Source: Bettongia penicillata ogilbyi (lineage: Eukaryota; Chordata; Mammalia; Diprotodontia; Potoroidae). Taken from it: a DNA stretch of 64,000 bases. The DNA is taken from contig JAJHZJ010000061.1 of assembly GCA_023548195.1 (NCBI GenBank), positions 2,272,771-2,336,770 on the forward strand, written 5' to 3'. Shown here one piece after another: positions 47,760 through 57,422 of the stretch. Position 1 is the first letter of the stretch; each line of letters starts with the position of its first letter. Below the pieces are notes generated by a model that had not been told where the DNA came from, did no database searches, and saw only the letters and a list, made by a program, of their open reading frames with translations. Position numbers and translations under genes: made by a program.

Positions 47760-48829
47760 CTGCAAGACAAGCACAGGGGGTCAGGCGCTCGCCGGGCCGC
47801 CGAAGCCTTTGCCGTTCCCGAGGAAGGGCACCACCATTAACCACAGGTTTGGCTTATAGGCATTTGTGAGAACGTTGCCTTATCTCATTTTCCACAATAC
47901 ATAGTTCTAGGAACCCTGTAAGTCTGAAAAAAATCTAAACAATTTTTGCTCCTTATTCTATCATGGATCCTAGAATGAATTATAATTTTGTAAAACACCA
48001 AAAGCTGTCCTTCAGCAATGGGAACCTTCCCCTAGAAAGACTGTAAGGCGGGCTAAGGTGCCAGCATTAACCACGCTGGAGGCGCAGGGGAACATCGCAC
48101 TCAGATTTTCCAATGAAAGCGCTGTCTTTCCGAAGGGCTCGGACCATCACCGTTACCCCTAAGATACAGAATTATGCAGAATGGTGCCAGGGTCGAGAAA
48201 GCTGAGCTTCTCAAGGGACGCCGAAGCGAGAGGGTGAGGGGTGGTGGTGGGAGGGAATGGGGCTGAAGAAGAAAGCCACAGTATTCGGGTCTCGCATCCT
48301 TTTAGCAATGCCAAATTAATATCGATTGTATAGAAAGAACCAAAAAAGGAGCACTTATGAAGCCGCTTCTCATTTAGAAGAGGGTGAAAACAGTAACAGT
48401 GTTCATCTTCCTGGGGAGTTTGTAAAGGCTGAAAACAGAGCAGAAACTTTAACAAGATTGTTCTCCTTAGAAAAACCGTCGGTGGGCACTTCTGAGGTTC
48501 AAAAAGTGTGAGGGCCAACGAGAAGAGGGACCAGAGCTAAGCTCAAGTAGGCAATTTGCGTATTGAAAAAAAAGGGGTACTAATGCAACGGAGTCAGAAG
48601 TTATCTTGGGGAATCCAGGAATGTACACACACATAGACACACACACAAACACAAGCACACACACACCGGAAACGGGAAGTAAGCGAGTTCGGACGCCAGG
48701 TAGCTCTCTTCGGTTACCGTTTTAAGAACTCAGCCTTTCCAAACAAAGAGTCAACTTCATCGGATAAAATGGCCCGTACTAGCAACAGTTAAGCAGTGAG
48801 CCAAGTCAACCCTCCCCAGCCCCGAGCTC

Positions 48830-48990
48830 TCCAGGAACCGTCCGGGGAGGGCAGAAAGCGGCGAGAGGAGTGGGGCTAGGAGGACTGGGGAGGGAAGGGG
48901 GCGCGTATGCGGGCCTCCGGCCGTGCTCCCGCAGCCTCGGCGGCCGCAGCTCCCCGCACAGCCACTTTCAGGGAGAAGGGAGCCGGCCCG
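48830..48990. promoter_or_regulatory. short CpG-rich block, possible internal promoter
   Basis: This is the most GC- and CpG-dense stretch of an otherwise AT-rich window, with many CG dinucleotides clustered around 48898-48965. It lies about 1.1-1.2 kb upstream of the NBEA exon in the NBEA direction and about 4 kb past MAB21L1. Such islands usually mark promoters or Polycomb-regulated elements. An alanine-rich open frame on the + strand (48907-49203) is a by-product of the composition and I do not call it a gene. Confidence 0.4.
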
Positions 48991-48999
48991 AGCGCTGCC

Positions 49000-49540
49000 A
49001 GCCTTTATTCATTCCTCTCTTTTCACGATAAGCGCATAGACCAAATTAGCCCGGTATCACTGTATCTAACTGTCACGTTGTTTATGTTTTACTTTGGTTT
49101 AACACTCAATTTGAGATTCTACTGCAAGCAAAGTGTCAATTCCTTTGCGAAATTAAAAGAAAGGGACGAGAGTAATTTATTTCGTGTAAAAAGGAGTATT
49201 TGAAACAAACTGTTTCAGTGACAGCTTTCAGCCCCTGATTGTGACAGTTTGGATACTATTGAAGCAAACTCTATTTTCTTTCATTTTATTGTTTTCTATC
49301 CCTTAATAAGCCAGTCTAGCCTCTTGACCTCAGTCAGCTGATGTAGATCACATGCGCCCGGTTGCCGGGTTCATTTTCCCTTTTACCCTCCATCTTCTTT
49401 CCGTTATTTCCACGTTGGGAGCCAAGCAGAATCGAGATCCACCTTGGCCCCGCAACGCTTTTCTTTCCAAAGGGCAAAGCGATCGATCCGAAGCGCCACT
49501 TTAAAGGCTCATCAATCTTAATCTAGGTTGCTCAAGTAAT
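49000..49540. promoter_or_regulatory. candidate regulatory element with three TGACAG sites
   Basis: Transposon-free sequence next to the CpG block. TGACAG (the MEIS/TGIF core) occurs at 49219-49224 and 49242-49247, and in reverse at 49070-49075. Further CpGs cluster at about 49350-49495. Conservation cannot be tested here. Confidence 0.3.
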
Positions 49541-51959
49541 TATGCCTGATTCTCTTGTACGATTACAAGTGGATTTGGGTTTCTATTCCCCAGGCTCCTC
49601 TTCTTTGTGTTTATTGAAAGATTCGTACAGACAGCAGTTCCCTGATTTGCTGATCCATTTGCCCCTTCAAGCAGACCATCCAAACCCCTCCTTTAACTCT
49701 TCAGCACCCAGGTTATTCCTCCAAGGCCACAGAATTTCCGTTCCATGCACTTTACTGATGGGATCTCGGCAAAGAGAAATGAAAACAGGGATTTGTGGAA
49801 AGATGGTGGCGGGGGTGGGGTGGGGGGTGGGGGAGAGAAAGGTAGAAAACAATGAGTTCCACTAAATCTTTCCAGTCCCTCCTAATTTTCAGAAGATTCC
49901 ATAGTTGGTTGGTGATTTGTGGTTTTATGCTGAGAACTGGTCGCTCAGGGAAGTTTAAAAAAAGTGTCAAAAGTTCCTTTTAGGATGAATAATTTAATCC
50001 TCTGATTAAATCCAAAGAATAAATGTTAAATCTTTAATCTAAATTGAGAAGAATCAGTGAACCAGTTACTTTAAAAAATAAATTTCACATTAATGGGAAA
50101 CCTACAAAAATCATATTTAATCACTTTTATTTTCTAATTACAAAATCTAATTACTAAGTATACATTTTCAGTAACTCCTAATAAGAACATGTTTTTTTGC
50201 TCAGTACATTGTATTCCAGAAATAAGAAAGAGGTTCCTTCAGATTTAATTCTGAACTAGTTCTAAAGGGTTAAGACATTTTCTGAGGGAAGTGGTAGCTC
50301 TGAAAGTTCTCTGAGTGAGTCCCTCCTTTAAAAAAACTACAAAATAAAACATTCAGTTTCAAAAGTGTGCCATTTTTATACTTGTCCTTTGGAAATGTCC
50401 AATTACAACTTCCTGTACCATAGCATGTTTAAAGACCATTGAGTCTTTTTGTTACAAACCTTCAGGGAGCAAACCAAAGATTGAGGAATATGGAGTTAAT
50501 CCAATACTGCTATATAGAGAAGATTATGCTTTAATCCCCTTTAGGGGAGACTCTGGGTTTTAAGGATCTGATATTAAACAGTTGACGTAAGGCAAAATAA
50601 TAATAATAATAACAGGCACAACTGTAATAACCACAGCACTTCCAACTAACACCCAGCTACCTGCGTAACCCAAACTACAACTGCAGCTATGTCACTGAAT
50701 ACCTGGAGGTTCTGATACCCCATACAAACATGAATGCTCATTACAAACAAAGGAGCACCGTTTCCCAATACTAGGCTGACTGTATTCTAGAAAGATAAAG
50801 TGAGTGGCTACAAATGTTGCTCTTTACTGTGGTTTGGGGGATGAGCCTAAATATTTTCATTGCTATCAGTATTGTTATAATAAAAAAAAGTGTGAATGAT
50901 GGTTATTCAGTCGGCCTTTACACAAACATGACTGTGTAGTAATATGAATTGATGATACTAAACTCCTCCCATTGTGCTATAAACGAAGGATTGTTACAAT
51001 CTCCCACCTGAGATGGGAATAGAAGGCTGTTTCCTCCTGAAATCTGAAAGACTGGAGTTTAAAGAGCATTGCCCCATACTATTTTTTTGCTGCTGAACAA
51101 AAGACAGAGTCATCATATTGGATGTTCATTAACAAACATTTTGAGCAAAGATCACTTTAAAAATGAAAAGAATGACAAAAAAAGAACAGCAATTCAATAT
51201 TTAGTCCCAAAGGTTCTGTAGTCAGTTGAGATGATGACCTTCATTTTAGATACAGTTTGGTAAATACATGTGTTTTGCACCTGTTAAGGGAAGTGTTTAG
51301 TCAAATATATTGAAAGGTAGGATGTTTAAAAAAAATTGTGAGTTTGGAAGGATACCTTTAAAATCAGGAGACTAAATTTAGTACTGTCTTCTACCTAATA
51401 ATTTTATGTTCACAAACTCAAAATTAAATCAGTAAGGACAATACAAATTGAAAGTTTTAAGAATTATTCATTACTAAAGCAAAAAGGATGAAATTTAAAG
51501 TGATTTAGCAAACTGTCCTTGGTCTTCTCAATTTTTATCTCAGTTACTGAATTTCAGAAAATGCAAGAGCTAAGAAAGATCTTTTATAAAGAAAAAAATC
51601 TTATTGATCTGGCAAATATTTGGTAATTGGGAAAGCATATTAAGGGGGGAAGATTATTGCATAGAGCATTACAAATTATTTTTATGACAATGATAAATTA
51701 CTAAGTCACATGAATCCCCCTCCATGAATTTTTTAGTTTTTAAAACTTAGTTTGCTTTTTCAATATGCCAAAGAATGTAATTTTGGGGGTACAATTTGAC
51801 CCCAGCAAAGGGATGAAGTTTAAGATCCTAACAGCTGCCAAATGACAAGAAGGTTGCCTCCATACTTAGGAAAAAAATAAAGGAAAAAGAATAAAAATCA
51901 AGAAAATACTAATTTACATAGATCTGTAACATTCTACTTGTTTTTAAAGATTAATCAAT
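49541..51959. other. repeat-poor NBEA intron
   Basis: No recognisable transposon or gene. A G-rich stretch (about 49805-49833) is a simple low-complexity patch. Confidence 0.5.
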
Positions 51960-51972
51960 ATGTCTAAAATGA

Positions 51973-52176
51973 GGCAGTTACGTGGTTTAGTGGATAAAGT
52001 ACTGGACCTGGAGTCAGGAAGATCTGGGTTCAAATCCACTTGAAAATACTTACTAGCTGTGTGACCCTGGGCAAGTCACTTAACCTCTGTTTGCCTTAAT
52101 GTACTGGAGAAGAAAATAGCAAACTACTATAGTATCTTTGCCAAGAAAATCCCATGGACAGTATGGTCCAACAACA
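51973..52176 (+). mobile_element. CORE-type SINE with RTE-like tail, 13-bp TSD
   Basis: GGCAGTTACGTGGTTTAGTG, GGAGTCAGGAAGATCTGGG, ACCCTGGGCAAGTCACTTAA and a CCAACAAC end. The duplication ATGTCTAAAATGA is perfect at 51960-51972 and 52177-52189. Confidence 0.9.
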
Positions 52177-52278
52177 ATGTCTAAAATGAACATTTTTTTT
52201 GGAAACTAAGAATATAAATAACTGAACATCATATTTTAAATTAATAGCATTATTTCAAAACTTAATGAAGGGAATGAT

Positions 52279-52415
52279 AAAGGCAGCCTGCTGAAGTGGA
52301 TAGAGAGTAATGCCCAAGTACTGCATCAGGAAAGCCTGGGTTCAAATCCCCATCTCTGATATTTGCTAATTCTTTGATCCAGAGTTAGTTATTTAATCTC
52401 TTTGTGCCCTAGGAA
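52279..52415 (+). mobile_element. MIR/WALLSI-like SINE fragment
   Basis: GGCAGCCTGCTGAAGTGGAT, AAGCCTGGGTTCAAATCCCC and a diverged TTATTTAATCTCTTTGTGCC segment. Confidence 0.6.
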
Positions 52416-52541
52416 TTTACTGTTAAGTAACAAACGGTTGCTATCGGCATTGGTGGAAGGAATTCCTACATCAGAATTCCCTAGGCAGAAGAGATTATAG
52501 TATTTGGATAACTGTATTTTTAAATAAGGTAAAATGACTTT

Positions 52542-52655
52542 ATTATCAGTCAACTAGTATTTATTAAATGCCTACTATGTCAAGCCCTGAAAATACAAAG
52601 AAAAGCAAAACCAAATAATAAAAAAAAAATTCTTGTTCTCAAGGAGCTCACGCAA
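52542..52655 (-). mobile_element. L2 tail, antisense
   Basis: GTATTTATTAAATGCCTACT, CTGAAAATACAAAGAAAAGC and TCTCAAGGAGCTCACGC. Confidence 0.7.
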
Positions 52656-53724
52656 AGTAGTTTAAAATTAAGTATTAAATCACCTAAAGATTTCCTTGTT
52701 TGTTTGGGGAAGGAAGATGGTGAGGAAGGTGAAGTCTAAATCTTTAAAATAAATTCTAGGACTCCAGGTTAAGAAGTTTATCAGATCCATCCCCTTGCTC
52801 TGATTCTCAAACATCTAAAACTCCTCTCCCTGAAAAAGACATCTTAATAAAACAATCTAGAAAAACTTCCTTCACTTTTAAAGAATGTTGATGGTTGATT
52901 AAAAAAGTACAAAATTATCTAGTGAAAACATAGTTATGACTTAGTATTTATGGAATCAAGAAATGATAAGGCATTCATGTGCATATATTTAAATTTCAGG
53001 CCTCCCAAAAAAGACTTTGTCAAAAGAATCTACTGTCCCCAGAAGTATCTTCTTCATGTACCAGGGTAACTTTTTAGGCCGGTTCTATATCTGAGTTTAG
53101 ACTCAGCTGTGGTCCCTTACAGTTTTAAATCTATGACTGTATAATTTCATATTCCTCTACTTTTTTGGGGCAGTTCTAACTGAAGTCAACTTAGTCAACT
53201 AATTTGGAATATTGTAGTCAGAGGTACTCAGATTCCCTTATCCTACTTTCCAAAGCAAGTCAAATGTTTAAAAAAGATATCAACTTTTCAGGATTCACTG
53301 CATGTCTCAAAGCACCCAATTTATCTAGAAGGAATAACAAGTACAGTGGAACACAGTAGCCCTTTTTCTTCTGAGCAATTACTGTAATTTGATGTTCATT
53401 CTACCATGTCAGAAAATTAAAATAATGTTCCTTATTCAAGATTAAAGTTATACTCTTTTTTGCCTATCTATTTACTTTAGTGTTTATCTTAAAAGATAGG
53501 AAAAGCTAACTTGAACAATGGAATAAGTTAAAATAAAACCTGATAGGCTTCAACAATTTATTTGTAGCATAGGTAAACTAGTATGTGTAGAAAAAAAATC
53601 TTTAGTGCCTACCTATCCCAAATTTGGATGTGGGGAGGGAATCTCTAAAAATTTCTTTGATCATATATTTAATAAAACATAAGTGAGCTGGATCTTACTA
53701 GCACATGTACTAATAAATTCAGAA
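52656..53724. other. NBEA intron, nothing recognised
   Basis: About 1 kb of AT-rich sequence without a recognisable repeat or gene. Confidence 0.4.
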
Positions 53725-54760
53725 TTACTCAAGCATTTGTTAAGTGTCTATATGTTTCAAGTACTGTGCTAAGTAAGCCTGAGGGATACAAAACCAAAAG
53801 TGAAATAGTCCCTTTCCTTAAGGAATCTGCATGAGAATGGGAAGGTCAGCACCTAGAAATATAAGTTACATACATATATAACAAAATTAATTGGGAAGGA
53901 GGGAACCAGAAGTTGGAAGTCTCAGAAAAGGCTTCATGTAGAAAATGGCACTTGACCTTAGTGTTAAAAGACAGCAGGGTTTCCAAGAGGTATAGGTGAG
54001 GAAGGAGTTCATTCCAGTCACTGGGGACAAGCAATGCAAAGATAGAAGGGAGATGGAACAAAACATCACATGCTTGTAAGGCCACAAAAGAGAATAACAT
54101 AAAGAGGACTGAAAAAACAGGCATGCAGCAGGGTATGAAAAAAAGCTTTAAATAGCAGACAGAGGAATTTATATTTGATTCTTAGAGCTGAGCTTCTGGA
54201 TCTTTTTTGTGTAGTGAACCTTTTTGGCAGTTAAGTGAAGCCTATGGAATCCTTTTCAGAATCATATTTTTAAATTTATAAAATAAAATGCATAACAATA
54301 CAAAGGAAACCTGTCATACTAAAATATAGCCATCAAATTATAATTTTTTAAAAAATTACAAACTCTGGGTTAAGACCTCCTTCTCCTAGAGGTAACAGGA
54401 AGGCACTGGAATTTACTATGGTGGTTAGGAGGGGTTTAACATTGTTCAACCAAAGCTTTGGCAATGGCAGTAATACAATGAAGTGGGGAAAGTTTTGAGG
54501 TAGAGAGACTAAAAAAGAAATCTATTAAAAGAATTTCTAAAAGTGATAAGGGCCTAAAGTTTGGAGGTGTCCATGTGAATAAAGAGAAGGGGTAATTTAT
54601 GAGCAACTTGGTGGAAATAGAAGAGATAAAATGTGAGAGCTGGCTGGATAATATGTGGGTTAAGTGAAAGTGAGTGCAGGAAAAATAAGGACGGTGAAAT
54701 TTAGAATCCGAGTGATTGGAAGGTGATGGTGCACTCAAGGAATAAAAATGACAACTCTCT
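53725..54760 (-). mobile_element. L2 LINE, antisense, split by a small DNA element
   Basis: Antisense L2 tail (AGCATTTGTTAAGTGTCTAT, ACTGTGCTAAGTAAGCCTGA), then 3' coding sequence (AAGGCTTCATGTAGAAAATG, GAATTTATATTTGATTCTTA) to 54187. It resumes at 54384 (CTAGAGGTAACAGGAAGGCA). Confidence 0.7.
54188..54383. mobile_element. 196-bp insertion with 8-bp duplication, hAT-like
   Basis: It interrupts antisense L2 and is flanked by TCTTAGAG (54180-54187) and TCCTAGAG (54384-54391), an 8-bp duplication with one mismatch as expected for hAT transposition. The body (GCCTATGGAATCCTTTTCAG, CATAACAATACAAAGGAAAC) is non-coding. Terminal inverted repeats are weak, so the family is uncertain. Confidence 0.55.
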
Positions 54761-54857
54761 TAGAAGACTAAAGTAGAATTTGATGAAATAGAAAACTTAA
54801 AATTTTACTATTATCTCAAGTTAAGCTACCAAAAGGTATTCTCAAATGAGACATTAT

Positions 54858-54922
54858 TTTGAAAGCACTTAGCACAGTACTTGGCACATAGGTGCTTAAT
54901 AAATGCTTGTTCCCTTGCACTA
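54858..54922 (+). mobile_element. L2 tail fragment
   Basis: AAAGCACTTAGCACAGTACT, TGGCACATAGGTGCTTAATA and AATGCTTGTTC. Confidence 0.7.
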
Positions 54923-55294
54923 CTGGTTCTTATGCAGTAATATGCAGAATATAGTAATAATAGATTACACATGTAGTTTCATTTATACAGTATGTGTTTA
55001 AAAGACCATTTAAAATACTTAATTACAGAGAAGCCTCCTTTAGAGCTGCCCTAAGAATGATGCCTATTCCAGAATGTCCAAGAGAAGATATTTCCACATT
55101 GGACATTTATGTCTTAAGATGAAATGTGCTGATTAAATGAACAGTGGGAGTAGGTTACTAGGTTGCAATGAGACTTGACGTTATTTAATACTGATGATTA
55201 TTATTGTATTACTACTCTCTTTTTTTCATGATGTTCACGTTTACTACATTTTCTTGGTTACTCAAGTAATATGTAAATTTCCCCTCATTTCTAC

Positions 55295-55560
55295 ACCCCT
55301 TACCATCCCTAGATCTCTGGTCAGACTGAATGAATGAATCATCTGGAACTTAAGACCATGCTGGGTAAACTCTACAGGGAGACACATCTGAGATGGCCTG
55401 AGGCCTTACCCCTCACTTTATTCTATTTACTTGGTAGACCAAAGGGGAAACTTTGCCTTTTGCTCTTTAAAATGCTCTTTGGCCATCCTCCTATTATTGC
55501 TAAACCCTTCACCCCAGTCTATATCTCTCTAATAGGGGATGAAGCATTATTCCTTTCTTA
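55295..55560 (+). pseudogene. endogenous retrovirus pol fragment (integrase end)
   Basis: An open frame (55334-55579) and the codons just before it resemble the C-terminal half of the gammaretrovirus-like integrase core. The conserved Ser-Gly-Gln-x-Glu block, which carries the third catalytic acidic residue (codon 55328-55330), is followed at once by a TGA stop (55331-55333). The downstream frame retains the WPEALPL and LFGHPP motifs. The rest of pol and any gag were not found upstream. It is a decayed, non-functional relic. Confidence 0.75.
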
Positions 55561-55748
55561 TATTCCCTCATTTCTGTAGCCCCACTTTGCCATGTACTTC
55601 TTCATAATACTGCTTCTAGTGACTATTGCAGCTTATGTCTGTGCCAGTAGATTACTCCCACCTTCAATGTCTCAGCCTTGATCAAGTTCTCTTCAGATAA
55701 TTGGCAGACCCGCAGGCTTCTTGGAGCTCTAGGTCCAAAGGGAGGAAT

Positions 55749-56035
55749 TGTAATTATTAGACCAAAGTGACTCCATTTTATGACTAGTCCTCTATTTTAT
55801 GACTATTACTTTTGCCTCTCAATACTGATATGCCCTTCAACTGTTTTCTGTTGAACCCCCACTTATAAATCCGGTCACTGCTTGACTGATGCATTCCTGT
55901 TCCCCTCTTGTACTGTGTAAAAACTGTATAGAAACCAAAGAACCATAAGCCTCCAGATTCTTGGGCTGATCTATAGCCTTGGACCCAATTTGTTTTTCCA
56001 ACTGCATGCTCTGCTAAAGAAATCATCATCTGGAT
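55749..56035 (+). mobile_element. 3' LTR remnant of the same endogenous retrovirus
   Basis: A polypurine tract (AAAGGGAGGAAT, 55737-55748) leads straight into TGTAATTATTAG, the classic junction between retroviral internal sequence and the 3' LTR. Within it are a TATAAAT box near 55864 and a U5-like GGGCTGATCTATAGCCTTGG segment. The right end is not sharply defined because an A-rich patch follows. Most of env between the integrase fragment and the tract is missing. Confidence 0.65.
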
Positions 56036-56059
56036 ATAAAAAAATGACAAAAAAGAAAA

Positions 56060-57035
56060 AAGAAAAAAAACTTGATTACATTATATTTGGAAAAGATTTG
56101 CACTTTTATTAATAAGACCATATTTGAAAAAGTTTTAAAAGCAGAGCAGATAGAAAAGATCCCCCCAAAAGCCTGAAAAACTGACAGTTTTTATGTTCTT
56201 TGACTGGATATTTATTTTCTCCTGATAGAACATGAAAAAAATACAAGTTTACATAATCTTCAAATCAAAAGATGGGCTTGTGAGAAGAGGATAGATGTAA
56301 CAATGTCACTTTCCAATTTCCCTGACTAAGTAACATACTAATCATAAGTTTACTATCTGGGACACACATTAAAGTCAAAATATTTTGAAAGGGGATAAAA
56401 ATAGTTTAATCAATTGGTGGTTATTAAAATCCCTAAGACATTTTACTGGAAACAAAATTTAGCAATATCGAGAAAGTCAATTTCATTAGGCTTTCCTTTT
56501 CCCCCTGACCTAGGAACCAACTTGACTGTCTGATAGCCAGGAACTGACTGGCAAAGTGTATGAGGGTAGCTCTTTGTGTAGTGACCATGATTATGCAAAT
56601 ACCATACAATACTTGCCCTTTCTGCTACATTGCTTAGCTGAAGTACGTTTAGGTTCCTTCCTTGGCTTGATAAGTAACTCAAGAGTACAAGAAAGAGGAA
56701 ACACTTAAATGGTTTTTTGTTTGTTTTTTTTTTGGTGCTGAACAGGTGAGATGCCAAATTATAATAATAATGACAGAAAGCTTCTTCCAAAAATGTTCTA
56801 AGTCACTTTCTTCAGATATAGCCAGTCTTTAAGACCACTAAGGGGACCACTGTGGACAGCAACAATGTATTAATGTAAACTTCAATGGCTTTTTCTTCCC
56901 TCTAATATCTAATTTAGAGGATCACAGAATAAATGAAACAATAATTTAATCATTTACTATATGTAACCTCAGTACTAAGTTCTGGTGAACACAAATACAA
57001 AAAATAGTAACTAGAAATACAAATATATTCTTTTA
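56060..57035. other. NBEA intron, nothing recognised
   Basis: AT-rich sequence; the open frame on the minus strand at 56443-56790 has no recognisable protein features. A possible L2 tail trace lies near 56935-57010. Confidence 0.4.
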
Positions 57036-57039
57036 AATG

Positions 57040-57422
57040 ACTATAGATTTAGAGGTGAAAGACACCTTAGAGGCCATCAAGTCCAAATCTTGCCCTTCAC
57101 AGTTGAGGAAACTGATCCCTGATTTGCCTAGGATCACATAAATCCTAATCATTAGTGACAGACTTGGACTTCCAAGTGTTCTAATGCCAGAATCAGAAAG
57201 TGGTCTAACTCACTTTATATAGTGTTTTATTTATTTATTTATTTTAAAAAGCACTTTAAATGAGTTATTTAATTGGGCCTTGAAAACAATGGTGTGAGAT
57301 AAAACAGGAATAATAATCCTTGTTTCACGGATTAGGAAATCAATTCAGAGTAAAGATACAAAGTGACAGAGTCAGAAATGGAAGCCATGAAATACTCTTT
57401 CTACTAATACATAGCTGCCCCT
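57040..57422 (-). mobile_element. two MIR-type SINE fragments, antisense
   Basis: 57040-57180 has GATTTAGAGGTGAAAGACAC and CAGTTGAGGAAACTGATCCC. 57225-57422 has AAAAAGCACTTTAAATGAG, AATAATCCTTGTTTCACGGA and an ATACATAGCTGCCCC head. Confidence 0.55.

Noticed and set aside
48907..49203. 98-residue alanine-rich frame on the + strand
   Set aside because: The alanine and arginine content comes from the CpG-rich block; the rest is AT-driven and no family is recognised.
49667..49865. Overlapping frames near 49.5-49.9 kb
   Set aside because: Frames in both directions across a G-rich patch; no homology recognised and no splice context.
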